Position numbers and translations under genes: made by a program
From: Endozoicomonas arenosclerae
GTDB taxonomy: Bacteria; Pseudomonadota; Gammaproteobacteria; Pseudomonadales; Endozoicomonadaceae
DNA: 64,000 nucleotides
Assembly (NCBI RefSeq): GCF_001562015.1
Contig: NZ_LASA01000061.1
Location: forward strand, 1-64,000
Direction of reading: 5' to 3'
Part shown: positions 37,247 to 47,533 of the stretch, piece after piece
Numbering within the stretch: the first letter of the stretch is position 1
How the letters are laid out: each line of letters opens with the position of its first letter
Notes under the pieces: generated by a model
The model's database searches: none
Seen by the model: the letters and a program-made list of their open reading frames with translations, nothing else
What the model was told of the DNA's origin: nothing

Positions 37247-38530
37247 GTGTTAATGAGCATTATTATTGATCGACGTCTGAACGGGAAAAACAAAAGTACT
37301 GTCAATCGACAGCGCTTCCTGGACAGATACCGCAAGCACATTAAGAAAGCTGTTTCTGAAGCGGTCAACAAACGCTCCATTACTGATGTGGAATCAGGCA
37401 GCCAGGTCACCATTCCAACCAAAGATCTCTCAGAGCCGAGCTTCCAGCATGGTCAGGGTGGTCGCTACAAGCAGGTTCACCCAGGTAATAAAGAGTTTGT
37501 TTCTGGTGACAGAATCAAGCGCCCTTCCGGCGGTTCAGGTCAGGGATCAGGCCGCGGTAAAGCCGGGAATTCCGGTGAAGGTATGGATGAGTTCAGCTTC
37601 CAGATCAATCATGAAGAATTTCTTAATCACATGTTTGATGATCTGGAACTTCCTAACCTGGTTCGCAAGCAGCTTCAGGATGCTACCGAATTTAAAATGA
37701 AGCACGCTGGCTACACCAGTGAAGGCTCACCAGACCGATTGAATGTTGTCAGATCTTTAAAATCTGCACACGCTCGCCGCATTGCTCTGGGAGGTGGAGC
37801 CCGAAAAGAGGTGCGAATCCTGAAGCGCCAGCTTAGAGAGTTGGAAGTTAGCCCTGATGCTACTGATGCAGAACTGGTAGAAGAGCTGCGCGAGAGAATA
37901 AAAGAACTCAATGCCCGGCTGAAAAAGCTGCCTTTCATTGATGATTTTGATCTCAAGTACAACAATCTGATTAAAGTACCCAGCCCAAGCAATAAGGCCG
38001 TCATGTTTTGTGTTATGGACGTTTCCGGTTCCATGACACAGGAAATCAAGGACATGGCCAAACGCTTCTTCATCTTGCTTTATCTGTTTTTGCAACGGAA
38101 TTACAAACAGATAGAAGTGGTCTTTATCCGTCACCACACTGCAGCAAAAGAAGTGGATGAAGATGACTTCTTCTACTCCAGAGAAACCGGTGGAACCATT
38201 GTCTCCAGCGCTCTGGAAATGACTCGTGACATTATCAATGAACGCTACAACCCCGTAGATTGGAATATCTATGTCGCTCAGGCTTCCGATGGCGATAACT
38301 GGGAAGGGGATTCCAGTGTCTGCTCCAAGATTCTGACTGAGCAGATCATGTCCAAGGTTCAATACTTTTCCTACGTCGAAATCACAGACCGTGCTCATCA
38401 GAACCTCTGGCGTGAATATGAAAGCATAGCGGAACAATTCGCCGACCAGTTTGCCATGCAGCAGATCAAGACACCGAATGATATCTACCCGGTGTTCCGT
38501 CGCCTGTTTGAGAAAAAGGAAACCGTATGA
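37247..38530 (+). CDS. yeaH: YeaH/DUF444 protein (VWA-like)
   Basis: This 427-residue DUF444 protein has a von Willebrand A-like domain in its C-terminal half with a MIDAS sequence MDVSGSMTQ at about 255 (DxSxS). The N-terminal half is basic and Gly/Ser-rich. It is the usual partner of PrkA and SpoVR. Its end (TGA at 38528-38530) overlaps the spoVR start by four bases (ATGA), so the two are translationally coupled. Confidence 0.93.
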   Translation: MLMSIIIDRRLNGKNKSTVNRQRFLDRYRKHIKKAVSEAVNKRSITDVESGSQVTIPTKDLSEPSFQHGQGGRYKQVHPGNKEFVSGDRIKRPSGGSGQGSGRGKAGNSGEGMDEFSFQINHEEFLNHMFDDLELPNLVRKQLQDATEFKMKHAGYTSEGSPDRLNVVRSLKSAHARRIALGGGARKEVRILKRQLRELEVSPDATDAELVEELRERIKELNARLKKLPFIDDFDLKYNNLIKVPSPSNKAVMFCVMDVSGSMTQEIKDMAKRFFILLYLFLQRNYKQIEVVFIRHHTAAKEVDEDDFFYSRETGGTIVSSALEMTRDIINERYNPVDWNIYVAQASDGDNWEGDSSVCSKILTEQIMSKVQYFSYVEITDRAHQNLWREYESIAEQFADQFAMQQIKTPNDIYPVFRRLFEKKETV

Positions 38531-40062
38531 GCGAAGCATCAGCCACGAGTGAGAGAACGCCCATCTCAACCGGTTCAGAGTGGACCTTTGAACTCATTCA
38601 GGAATATGACAGCGAACTGGCAAGGCTTGCCGACAAATTCCGGCTGGACACTTACCCAAACCAGATAGAAGTGATCAGCGCTGAACAAATGATGGATGCC
38701 TACTCCTCTACAGGCATGCCATTAATGTACAGCCACTGGAGTTTTGGTAAACAGTTTCTGCATACGCAGCAGAATTATCAGCGTGGTCGTATGGGCCTTG
38801 CCTATGAAATTGTGATCAACTCCAATCCCTGTATTGCTTACCTCATGGAAGAAAACACCATGACCATGCAGGCATTGGTACTGGCTCACGCCAGTTATGG
38901 CCACAACTCTTTCTTTAAAGGTAACTATCTATTCCAGACCTGGACCGACGCCGAGTCCATCATTGATTATCTGATGTTTGCCAAGCGTTACGTGGCAGAA
39001 TGTGAAGAAAAATACGGTGTCGAAGCAGTCGAAGATGTTCTGGACGCAGCGCATGCTCTGATGAATCAGGGTGTGAATCGCTACAAACGACCCAGACCTC
39101 TTTCTGCTGAGCAAGAAAAAGAGCGGCAGGAAGAACGGGCAGAGTACATACAGAGAACCCTGGACGACATCTGGAGCACCATTCCAAAAGCTGAAGAGAA
39201 AGAAGAGAAAAAAGTTCAGCGTTTTCCCAAAGACCCGGAAGAGAACATTCTCTACTTTCTGGAAAAGAATGCTCCCCTGCTGGAAACCTGGCAGCGTGAA
39301 CTGCTTCGAATAGTAAGGAAAGTATCCCAATACTATTACCCTCAGCGTCAAACTCAGGTGATGAACGAAGGCTGGGCCTGCTTCTGGCACTATCATCTTC
39401 TGCATGAGCTTTATGAGGAAGGAAAAGTCACTGACGGCTTTATGCTGGAATTCCTGCACTCTCACTCAAGCGTAGTGTACCAACCTCCTTTTGACAGCCC
39501 GCACTACAGTGGCATCAATCCCTACACCCTGGGCTTCTGCATGTTCCAGGATATTCGCAGAATCTGTGAAGATCCTACCGACGAAGACAAACACTGGTTC
39601 CCTGACTTTGCCGGCAGTGACTGGCTGGAAACCGTGCACTTTGCCATGAAGAACTTCAAGGATGAAAGCTTCATTCTTCAGTTCCTGTCTCCTAAAGTAA
39701 TGAGAGATCTCAGACTCTTCTCCATTATGGACGACGAATGTAAATCCTATCTGGAAGTCGATGCTATCCATAACAGCACTGGATACAAGGAAGTCAGGGA
39801 GTCATTGGCTGCGCAATACAACCTGGGGAACCGTGAGCCCAATATTCAGGTTTATGATGTTGATGTTCGCGGTGACCGGACGCTGACTCTGAGACACTAC
39901 CAGCATCAGGGACGTCCTCTGGATAAAAATACAGAAGAACTCCTCAAGCATGTGCACAGACTCTGGCAGTTTGATGTCAAAATGGAATCCGTCACAGTGG
40001 ATAATAAAGTCAGTCAGAGTTATCACTGCCCTGATAAAAAGGATTCCGGGAAATCGCATTAA
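38527..40062 (+). CDS. ycgB: SpoVR-family protein (YcgB)
   Basis: This 511-residue protein has the SpoVR family fold. In enterobacteria ycgB is RpoS-dependent and often linked to yeaGH. The ATGA overlap with yeaH gives coupled translation. Its molecular function is unknown; the cluster is associated with stationary phase and nitrogen stress. A hairpin follows at 40093-40116. Confidence 0.93.
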   Translation: MSEASATSERTPISTGSEWTFELIQEYDSELARLADKFRLDTYPNQIEVISAEQMMDAYSSTGMPLMYSHWSFGKQFLHTQQNYQRGRMGLAYEIVINSNPCIAYLMEENTMTMQALVLAHASYGHNSFFKGNYLFQTWTDAESIIDYLMFAKRYVAECEEKYGVEAVEDVLDAAHALMNQGVNRYKRPRPLSAEQEKERQEERAEYIQRTLDDIWSTIPKAEEKEEKKVQRFPKDPEENILYFLEKNAPLLETWQRELLRIVRKVSQYYYPQRQTQVMNEGWACFWHYHLLHELYEEGKVTDGFMLEFLHSHSSVVYQPPFDSPHYSGINPYTLGFCMFQDIRRICEDPTDEDKHWFPDFAGSDWLETVHFAMKNFKDESFILQFLSPKVMRDLRLFSIMDDECKSYLEVDAIHNSTGYKEVRESLAAQYNLGNREPNIQVYDVDVRGDRTLTLRHYQHQGRPLDKNTEELLKHVHRLWQFDVKMESVTVDNKVSQSYHCPDKKDSGKSH

Positions 40063-40390
40063 GTCGCTTCGTAATCCTGTTTAAATGAATGACTCCTGTT
40101 GCACCGGCAACAGGAGCTCTCTCCTTACTTCATATACTCTCTGTCCGACACCTATCTCCTCAAGTAATGTTTCAGATATAAAAAGCTGGTAAGTTATTTC
40201 AAAACCAGAGTTTATTGAGACGATAAAATCATTAGTCTTTCACCATGCATAGTCGCTGTTTCATGGAGCCGTCATTCTGGCAAGCAATACACAGCCGTAT
40301 GCGGGAAGGTGAGCGAGGAGTACCGGCAGAAAAAGCCATCCCAAAACCATAAGAAGCTGTACCCTGTGAAAAGCTGATGAGGTATAAACC
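40063..40390. other. 328-bp intergenic stretch upstream of the desaturase
   Basis: It holds the hairpin at 40093-40116 and about 270 bp of leader with no gene that I can see. Confidence 0.5.
40093..40116 (+). terminator. terminator after spoVR
   Basis: CTCCTGTTGC and GCAACAGGAG pair perfectly around a four-base loop, followed by CTCTCTCCTT. It lies about 30 bp past the spoVR stop. Confidence 0.6.
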
Positions 40391-41574
40391 ATGTGGTATG
40401 AAGGATTGCTGTCTCCCTCTCCGTGGGAAACCATTCTGGCAACACTGATACTGACTCACATTACCATTCTTTCTGTCACCATTTACCTGCATCGGTTCAG
40501 CGCCCACAACGCACTGGAGCTTCATCCGGTATTGCAGCATCTGTTCCGTTTCTGGCTATGGCTCACAACCGGTATGCGCACACTTGAGTGGACTGCCATC
40601 CACCGCAAACATCATGCCTGCTGTGAAACGGAACATGACCCGCACAGTCCGGTTCGCAAGGGATTGCAAAAAGTACTTTGGCAAGGCGCGGAACTGTATC
40701 GTCAGGAAGCGGCCAATCAGGAAACCTTGCAGCGCTATGGACAGCGAACACCTGATGACTGGATTGAACGAAAACTATATACCCCTTATTCCAAAGCCGG
40801 CATTGTCTTGATGCTGGCTATTGACCTTATATTGTTTGGTGCCATTGGCATTACCGTCTGGGCGGTTCAAATGCTCTGGATTCCATTTTTTGCGGCCGGA
40901 GTGATTAATGGTCTGGGTCACCACAGTGGCTATCGAAACTTTGAATGTAAGGACGCTGCCCGCAATTTAATCCCTTTGGGTTTACTGATTGGTGGTGAGG
41001 AACTGCATAACAACCATCACACCTTTCCCAACTCTCCCAGGCTCTCGGTGAGAAAATGGGAGTTTGATATCGGCTGGCTTTGGATTCGTTTTTTCGACTA
41101 TTTAAACCTGGCCAATGTCAGAAAAGTCAATCCGCTGGCCAAAATGGATATAGAAAAAAACCATAATGATTACGATACGGTGATGGCGATTATCAATAAT
41201 CGCTTCCAGATTATGGTTCAATACAAAAAAATGGTCATTGGGCCAATGGTCAGAGATGAAAAGAGCAGGGCCTGCACCAAAACCCGAAAGCTATTTAACT
41301 CTGCCCGTAAATTTTTGGCTCGAGAACATAGCCTTCTCATTCCGGATCACCAGGAACGAATTGGTAAACTCCTTGACAGCAGCCATGTTTTAAAAACCAT
41401 TTACGAGAAAAAAATGATCTTCAGGCTATATGGAATACGATTAAAGATAAAAATGAACGAATAGAAGCATTAATTAAATGGTGTCACGAAGCAGAGGAAA
41501 GTGGAATAAAAGCCCTTCAGGATTTCTCCCTATTATTGAAGAGCCATACACTACCAAAAGCATCGGCCATTTAA
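40391..41574 (+). CDS. desA: Acyl-CoA/fatty acid desaturase, C-terminus frameshifted at an A7 run
   Basis: This membrane delta-9-type desaturase has the three histidine boxes HRFSAH (about 35), HRKHH (about 72) and HNNHH (about 210) and several membrane segments. The uninterrupted frame stops at 41464. At the A7 run (41408-41414), shifting frame by one base continues with NDLQAIWNTIKDKNER and a typical DesA C-terminus ending at TAA 41572-41574. I give the restored span. The shift could be a real mutation, programmed slippage or a homopolymer sequencing error. Nothing before the A-run looks damaged. Confidence 0.85.
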
Positions 41575-41867
41575 TCTATTTTTATTAATTCAAATAGCCA
41601 AATACCAAAACAGATGTTTGACTCTTTAAAAATACGTTTTTTTTTGCAGCTAATTCAAATCATTAGCACAACTCAACCACTTCCCAACTGTTTATCTATT
41701 GTACAATCGTTCCTATCAAGTCAGGAATTGATATTAAATCTATTTAAATACTTCGTAAAACCACATGAAAGTCTTCCATCAATTTAAAGCTTCCTGTATA
41801 AATAGGCTCTTTCATAATTGAAAACCATCAATACCCCATCGATTTGGTCTGAATTGGGAGTTCCTGA

Positions 41868-42287
41868 ATGAACGTTTTTGAAGAAATTCATCATCGCCTG
41901 AGTAGCAAAACTCGTATCCGCTCTCTGTTTAAAGATGTTCATGTTGAAGATCTTGAGCGTATTATCTCCAGAATACAGGATGTACTGCAGGAGAAAGTTG
42001 AAGCACGTAATAAAGTTGACGAAGAGCGTCAAGCCAAGCTGGAAAGCATTGAAGCTGTAAAACAAATTATGGCTGAGCGCGGTATTTCCATGGACGATCT
42101 GGACAATCTGGAAGTGGCTGCTCCAAAGCGTCGCAGAAATGTGCAGAAGTTCACTTTTGAATATCAAACTGAAGCCGGAGACACTGTTCAGTGGGACGGT
42201 TCTACGACGGGTCGTCTGCCACGTGACTTCCAGGCTTACCTGGATCGTACTGACAAAAAACGTCTGGACTGCGTGGTTGAAGAGTAA
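41868..42287 (+). CDS. H-NS-like nucleoid-structuring protein
   Basis: This 139-residue protein has a coiled-coil N-terminus (about 25-75, LERIISRIQDVLQEKVEARN) for oligomerisation and a C-terminal H-NS-type DNA-binding domain (about 105-139, VQWDGSTTGRLPRDFQAYL). The core loop reads TGR rather than the usual QGR. Such proteins silence AT-rich foreign DNA. It is followed by a terminator shared with phoR. Confidence 0.85.
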   Translation: MNVFEEIHHRLSSKTRIRSLFKDVHVEDLERIISRIQDVLQEKVEARNKVDEERQAKLESIEAVKQIMAERGISMDDLDNLEVAAPKRRRNVQKFTFEYQTEAGDTVQWDGSTTGRLPRDFQAYLDRTDKKRLDCVVEE

Positions 42288-42463
42288 GTCGACCCTTTTT
42301 CAGGACTCCAGACTAATGTCTTTTCTACTGCTTCCTGATTACGAGGCAGTGGATCAAAATGCAGACATGACTCAACAGTGACAGTAAACAATTGCTGCAT
42401 GACTGTTTGAATTATGTTTTACCATGAAAAGATAAAACATCTTTTTGGTGGTAAGTGCTTTAA

Positions 42464-42493
42464 GCAAAAAAGGAGCTACTGCTCCTTTTTTGC
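42464..42493. terminator. bidirectional terminator
   Basis: A 13-bp perfect stem GCAAAAAAGGAGC/GCTCCTTTTTTGC with a TACT loop serves the H-NS-like gene on one strand and phoR (stop at 42496) on the other. T-runs are present on both sides. Confidence 0.85.
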
Positions 42494-42495
42494 TT

Positions 42496-43818
42496 TTATG
42501 AAGAATGCTCCAGCTCCAGGCTCTTATCAGGAAAGTGGCAAACAAAGCGACTGCCTTTTCCAGGGTGGCTGCTAATACTGAGCTTGCCGCCGTGCCTCAG
42601 CATGACATGCTTGACGATAGCCAATCCCAGTCCAGTGCCTCCGGTATTCTGGCTGCGACTCTTATCGATCCGGTAGAACCTTTCTGTCAATCTGGGGATG
42701 TGCATGGGATCGATGCCCACGCCATTATCTTCCACCATCATGTGTCCACCTTCCCTGTCCTGCCACCAGCGAACATGAATCTTGCCGCCCAGCGGGGTAT
42801 AACGCACAGCATTAAACACCAGGTTGGAAAAGGCACTGCGTAATTCACTGCTACTTCCAGACAGAGTGACTTTTTCAGAACAGTCCAGAGTAATTTGATG
42901 CTGATTTTCGCCACTGAGCGCACGTCCATCTTCAACAATACTGTTCAGCATCGATTTAACATGAATACCCTCTGGATCTGGCTGAGCTTCGGCAGACTCC
43001 AGCTTCGACAATAACAAGAGATCAGCCACCAGATTCTGCATTCTGAGTGATTGTTCTTGCATCCTGTTCAGGGCCTTTTCCCAAACAGGAGGCAAACCGG
43101 AATCCGGCCCCAGGCTGTCCAACATAGTTTCCAGATAACCCGAAACAACGGTAAGCGGTGTTCTCAACTCATGGGAAACATTGGCAACAAAATCTTTTCT
43201 CATCACTTCCAGCTGATTCAGGCGCGTTACATCCCTGACCGTCATCAACCGATTGCCTTTACCATACACCGTTATATTAAATTGCAGCTGGTGATCAGGA
43301 TTAATAGGCGAGGGAATTTCCAGTGCTTTCTGATAGCCGCCCTGTTCAAAGTAATCAGCAAACCGGGGGTCACGCAGCAGGTTGGTAATCTGTTGTCCCT
43401 GATCGTCAGGCATTTTCAACCCCATGAGGGTTTCAGCGGCCGGGTTCCACCATTCCAGATTGCTCTGGTTATCAATCATCACCACACCGTCATTCAGTGC
43501 GGCGGTGGATTCCTGAATTCGCTCAATAACAACCGCCAGCTTTTGACGAGAACGGCTGTGCTGCTTTTGCAGACGATAAATGCCATCAAAGATTTCACCC
43601 CAGAACCCTTTACTCTCTGGAGGTTCCTTACTCTTGGCCTTGGGATCATTCAACCAGTCCAGAAGTTTGAACAGCTGACGAAAGCTCCAGACAAAATAGC
43701 CTCCCATCACTATGCAGAGGCCAAGAAAAGGCTCTCCAACAAACCAGCCAAGGGCAAACCCAACTACCATGTAAGCCAGCATTCGACTCAGCAAATGGGA
43801 TTTTGAAATTGTTGTCAT
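42496..43818 (-). CDS. phoR: Phosphate regulon sensor histidine kinase PhoR
   Basis: This 440-residue kinase has two membrane segments at the N-terminus (about 12-45), a PAS domain (about 100-195), HisKA with VSHELRTPLTVVSGYLE (His about residue 215) and a HATPase region including GTGLGLAIVKHVM (about 392). The ATG at 43818 follows a GGGAG site. PhoR autophosphorylates on low phosphate and passes it to PhoB, encoded upstream. Confidence 0.93.
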   Translation of the reverse strand: MTTISKSHLLSRMLAYMVVGFALGWFVGEPFLGLCIVMGGYFVWSFRQLFKLLDWLNDPKAKSKEPPESKGFWGEIFDGIYRLQKQHSRSRQKLAVVIERIQESTAALNDGVVMIDNQSNLEWWNPAAETLMGLKMPDDQGQQITNLLRDPRFADYFEQGGYQKALEIPSPINPDHQLQFNITVYGKGNRLMTVRDVTRLNQLEVMRKDFVANVSHELRTPLTVVSGYLETMLDSLGPDSGLPPVWEKALNRMQEQSLRMQNLVADLLLLSKLESAEAQPDPEGIHVKSMLNSIVEDGRALSGENQHQITLDCSEKVTLSGSSSELRSAFSNLVFNAVRYTPLGGKIHVRWWQDREGGHMMVEDNGVGIDPMHIPRLTERFYRIDKSRSQNTGGTGLGLAIVKHVMLRHGGKLSISSHPGKGSRFVCHFPDKSLELEHSS

Positions 43819-44085
43819 ATTACTCCCGGCCAGATACTTGCTGACAACCTGCTAGAAGAGGGTAAATCTTCAAATGGCTATCTACAATTGTCTCAAAAGC
43901 AACATCGATCATGGATATCACTCCTGAGGGGCTGTCTCAATTCCAATAAACAATACGATCCTGATGAGACAATATTGTGAACTCACCAGGAGTTGTAGAA
44001 CAGCCATAAACGAAGAAAAGTTTTTGTTGCATCATCCTCAACACTCAAAGATGACGTAGCCAAAAACCTTTCCTGGTAAAAACAG

Positions 44086-44775
44086 TTACATTCTTGTTGA
44101 GAAGCGGTAGCCAGTGCCACGCACAGTCTGCACAAAGCCTTCGTAATTATTACCCAGAGCTTTACGCAAGCGTCGGATGTGTACGTCAACGGTCCGTTCT
44201 TCAACATACACATTGCCACCCCAAACCTGATCAAGCAACTGCCCACGGGTATAAGCACGCTCCTGATGGGTTAGAAAGAACTGCAGCAAACGATACTCGG
44301 TAGGACCGATCTCGGCGGGAGAACCATCAATGGAGACTCGATGGCTGACAGGGTCCAGCTCAAGTCCTTTGATGACAATGGGAGATTGATTATCAAAACC
44401 ACCCGCACGGCGAAGGACGGCTTTAAGACGGGCAGCTAATTCACGGGGAGAAAAAGGCTTGGTGATATAGTCATCCGCACCGGTTTCCAGTCCCTGGATC
44501 TTGTGATCTTCTTCGCCTTTGGCTGTGAGCATCACAATAGGAATTTCAGACGTCAGCTCATTACGCTTAAGGCGGCGAGCCAACTCTATGCCGGAGATGT
44601 CTGGTAACATCCAGTCCAGCAAAATCAGATCGGGCTTGTGATCTACGATCAGAGAGTGTGCTTCCTTAGCATCAGCTGCCTCAAGGCAGTCATACCCTGC
44701 CATCTCCAGAGCAACGGTCACCATTTCGCGAATTGGTGCTTCGTCATCTACGATCAGAATGGTCTTTCCTGGCAT
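44086..44775 (-). CDS. phoB: Phosphate regulon response regulator PhoB
   Basis: This 229-residue response regulator has a receiver domain with the phospho-acceptor Asp in LLDWMLPD (about 53), an acidic pocket at about 10-11 and a winged-helix OmpR/PhoB output ([20 protein letters not shown]). It binds pho boxes to activate phosphate-starvation genes. It lies 267 bp from phoR on the same strand and has a pho box upstream (44954-44971), suggesting autoregulation. Confidence 0.95.
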   Translation of the reverse strand: MPGKTILIVDDEAPIREMVTVALEMAGYDCLEAADAKEAHSLIVDHKPDLILLDWMLPDISGIELARRLKRNELTSEIPIVMLTAKGEEDHKIQGLETGADDYITKPFSPRELAARLKAVLRRAGGFDNQSPIVIKGLELDPVSHRVSIDGSPAEIGPTEYRLLQFFLTHQERAYTRGQLLDQVWGGNVYVEERTVDVHIRRLRKALGNNYEGFVQTVRGTGYRFSTRM

Positions 44776-44953
44776 TGATCTCTACCTGTTATCTGTCGAT
44801 TCGATTTCGGCGGTGACGTTCTGGCTTCTTTCTGGCTCAGCTCCCAATGGTTACCACAAGGTCATGTACTTGATTTAAATATCTTGAACCGCTCAGGGCT
44901 GTTTTCACTACTTTGATCAACCGCACTATACACGGGTCATTACACCCTTGAAA

Positions 44954-44971
44954 TGTTACAGACAGATGACA
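44954..44971 (-). promoter_or_regulatory. pho box upstream of phoB
   Basis: On the minus strand it reads TGTCATCTGTCTGTAACA, close to the CTGTCAT-N4-CTGTNAC consensus of two direct heptamers. It lies about 180 bp upstream of the phoB start, consistent with PhoB autoregulation. Confidence 0.65.
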
Positions 44972-45003
44972 CTATCAAAGCACACATCACAATTTTACGA
45001 TGT

Positions 45004-45075
45004 AAATGCAGCCATTTCAGACTCTGTAGCCACTTTTAGGGGTCGGAATGAGCTGCATTTCCGGCTCATGGTTGT
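45004..45075. repeat. hairpin repeat with AAATGCAGC ends, copy B
   Basis: AAATGCAGC (45004-45012) pairs with GCTGCATTT (45052-45060). Inner CAGACTC-TAGCCA-TTTT and flank GGCTCATGGTTG match copy A at 34045-34115. It lies 30-50 bp upstream of the phoB pho box, within the phoB promoter area. Confidence 0.6.
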
Positions 45076-45234
45076 TTGCGGTAAAACAGGACTCTTCAGG
45101 CCTTTTAAAACATGGATTACAGCTACATCAGAAGATGTAATCCAGAGCGTAAAGACAGGGTGCAATCATCAAATTATAAACGGGGATGAATAGAACAAAG
45201 TGTTTTTTTGCTCTCAGAACAGGCAGGTAAAAGT

Positions 45235-45265
45235 GGGATATGATGACTTCTTCCCATCATATCCC
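45235..45265. terminator. terminator of ubiA
   Basis: GGGATATGATG and CATCATATCCC form a perfect 11-bp stem ten bases after the ubiA stop, followed on the minus strand by a T-rich stretch. Confidence 0.65.
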
Positions 45266-45274
45266 TTTGAAACA

Positions 45275-46183
45275 TCAGAGATAGCTGACTAAAAGACCGG
45301 CAAAGATGATAGCGCCTGCCCAATGATTACTGAGGAAAGCCTTGAAGCAGGCTTCACGCTCCCGGTTGCTGGTTAACAACTGCTGATACACAAACAGAGC
45401 GGCAACGGCTATCAGAGCCAGATAGAACACTGCTCCAAGTTCCAGCTGATGACCCAGCATTGCCAGGGTGACCAGTGTCAACACCTGCAAACTGCCAACA
45501 ATCAGATTATCCATTTCACCAAACAGAATGGCTGTAGACTTGATGCCCACCTTAAGATCGTCATCCCTGTCCACCATGGCGTATTGGGTATCGTAAGCCA
45601 CAGTCCAGAATAGATTGGCCAGGAACATCAGCCAGGCAATCGTCGTTAACTCTCCACTTTCTGCAGCAAAGGCCATGGGTATCGACCAGCCAAAAGCAGC
45701 ACCCAAAACCACCTGGGGCAAGTGAGTATGTCTTTTGGCAAAGGGGTAGGCTGACGCCAGCAACAAGCCTGCAAAAGAGAGCTTTATAGTCAGGGAGTTG
45801 GTGAATAGCACAAGAACAAAGGCTACAAACACCATTGAGACAAAGAAGATCAACGCTTCCTTTTCGGTTACCCGACCTGTTACCAGAGGGCGGGCCAAGG
45901 TTCGCTTAACATGACCATCCACATTCCGGTCTGCATAATCATTGATGACACAACCAGCACTGCGCATCAGAATGACGCCCACTGTAAAGATCACCAGATT
46001 AGCCAGGCTTGGCACACCTTCCGCCGCTACCCAAAGCGCCCACATGGCGGGCCAAAACAATAAATAAATGCCTATGGGTCGATCAAGTCGAGTCAATTGT
46101 AAGAAGTCTTTAAGACGGGGAAACCGTTGCAGCACAATCTCTGTGCCTGCCGATACCCCCATCGGATTCCTGAATTGCATCAT
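45275..46183 (-). CDS. ubiA: 4-hydroxybenzoate octaprenyltransferase UbiA
   Basis: This 302-residue membrane prenyltransferase attaches the isoprenoid tail to 4-hydroxybenzoate in ubiquinone synthesis. Both aspartate motifs are visible: [15 protein letters not shown] (about 83-97, NDxxDxxxD) and the second near [12 protein letters not shown] (about 194-205). About eight membrane segments follow. It pairs with ubiC upstream in the same orientation. Confidence 0.95.
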   Translation of the reverse strand: MMQFRNPMGVSAGTEIVLQRFPRLKDFLQLTRLDRPIGIYLLFWPAMWALWVAAEGVPSLANLVIFTVGVILMRSAGCVINDYADRNVDGHVKRTLARPLVTGRVTEKEALIFFVSMVFVAFVLVLFTNSLTIKLSFAGLLLASAYPFAKRHTHLPQVVLGAAFGWSIPMAFAAESGELTTIAWLMFLANLFWTVAYDTQYAMVDRDDDLKVGIKSTAILFGEMDNLIVGSLQVLTLVTLAMLGHQLELGAVFYLALIAVAALFVYQQLLTSNREREACFKAFLSNHWAGAIIFAGLLVSYL

Positions 46184-46479
46184 AATTTTACTTTCATCAG
46201 TTCCAGAGTCCGGACTATCGGTTTGTTACCGCCCTGACGCTCAGCAGTATGCTGTTTGACTGAATCTTTCTTATCATCGCTTTGACAGATCCAATGAGAA
46301 CAAGAATATTTTTTCCTGTACCTCATGACCTTAAATCGTAAATCACCCTGCCAGTTTATCAGGTTAAGGCGGGTTCTCAATCAGACTATTATAAGACTCA
46401 CTGCGGAAAACGCTATATTTCGGGAGACTGCTACTTCAGTGGATACCCCTCTCTTCCACAAAAAAGCAGCGCATGCAGG

Positions 46480-47169
46480 TTAAACCTCAGGTTCCAGACA
46501 GCTTTCCTCATTTTTGCATAACGTTCCAGTTTGATCAGGTAAGTCCGGCAAAAAAATTTCACAAACAGAAATGGGTTTGTCGTGCAGATAAAAGAGAGAA
46601 CGTCTTCCCCATGCTGTCTCGTCACAGTATTGATTCTCCAGATACGGATTGAACTTCTTTGCCGGTAACTCAGCTACTTCAAAAGGTCCACGACGCATAC
46701 CCGGATGATTAAACAAAAACTCACCCAACGGTTTGCTACCTAACTGGAGAAGCTCTCTATTGGAGCCAATCAAACTGCTGTGTGGTAATACACTCCGGGC
46801 AAAAACACGGGGGCTCCCCCCACAGATCAACAAAACCTCCCTGATACTGGCCATCTTGCTGCAGCTTCTAGCAGGGAAAGGATTTTCATTTCCCTCTGAC
46901 ACCAGAGTATTTTTTCCCAGCTCACGGCTCTTCATCGGTTCAGGACTCTTAATCAGTTCACGACTGTTAAGAAATTTCTGTTCCGAGTAGGTGGGCATGA
47001 AGGTTCCATGGCGAATAACCCGAACACTGAAGTCGTCGTTAAACGCTAACTTCAGACGTTGGGTCAGGGAACCGCTATCCAGCAGCCAATCTCGCCATGG
47101 TTCTGGTATTTGCTGTTTCAGATATCGTCTGGGTTTCCAGGACAGGCCTGCAAAATCTATAAAAGGCAC
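46480..47169 (-). CDS. ubiC: Chorismate lyase UbiC, with an internal repeat insertion
   Basis: UbiC turns chorismate into 4-hydroxybenzoate and pyruvate. I chose the GTG at 47169 because AGGAG lies five bases before it; an ATG at 47262 would add 31 residues without family similarity. Conserved blocks are LDSGSLTQRL (about residue 30), REVLLICG, FARSVLP, PLGEFLF and WGRRSLF. Between residues about 68 and 105 there is an extra stretch of about 35 residues, including a hexapeptide repeat (SRELIK, SPEPMK, SRELGK) that normal UbiC (about 165-185 residues) lacks. The gap to ubiA is 296 bp. Confidence 0.85.
   Translation of the reverse strand: MPFIDFAGLSWKPRRYLKQQIPEPWRDWLLDSGSLTQRLKLAFNDDFSVRVIRHGTFMPTYSEQKFLNSRELIKSPEPMKSRELGKNTLVSEGNENPFPARSCSKMASIREVLLICGGSPRVFARSVLPHSSLIGSNRELLQLGSKPLGEFLFNHPGMRRGPFEVAELPAKKFNPYLENQYCDETAWGRRSLFYLHDKPISVCEIFLPDLPDQTGTLCKNEESCLEPEV
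46912..46965 (-). repeat. 18-bp tandem repeat inside ubiC
   Basis: Three 18-bp units (46948-46965, 46930-46947, 46912-46929, minus strand) encode SRELIK, SPEPMK and SRELGK in frame. A related repeat occurs at 62407-62457, so this looks like an intruded repeat carried in a reading frame rather than native UbiC sequence. Confidence 0.7.
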
Positions 47170-47533
47170 CCTTACTCCTGTTTCACAAACCAAAGTGTCG
47201 AGAGTTATTATAAAGACAGATAATTCATCCCTCACCATGGCAAACAATGACATGATAGCCAATTCATCTTTAAAAGCTTCTCAATGCCTCATGGTGTTCA
47301 GAATGAATTGAGAAGCGCTCTTGAACTTTGGTCGCTATTATTGGCCAATTTTTTGTTCTTGAGAATGACTTTTTAATCTGAAAAACAACCTTAGGCGCTA
47401 TTTTTTTCTCCAGAACGGCTCTGCTGCAATAATTCCTCATGTATGCACAATGCCAGATTCTTTTCTATGCTTCCTGCCAGTGGTATAAATCATCCCCAAA
47501 GGATGATCAAAAACAATAAATCAGGATCCGTAC

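Noticed and set aside
44948-45193. 81-codon plus-strand frame upstream of ubiA/phoB
   Set aside because: It runs through the pho box and the hairpin repeat and is best read as non-coding.
46180-46380. 66-codon minus-strand frame between ubiC and ubiA
   Set aside because: No conserved features; it overlaps the ubiA start.
47489-47507. Palindrome ATCATCC-N5-GGATGAT upstream of the TetR gene as a RutR operator
   Set aside because: It does not match TTGACCA-N2-TGGTCAA; it may be an unrelated hairpin or autoregulatory site, but nothing supports that.
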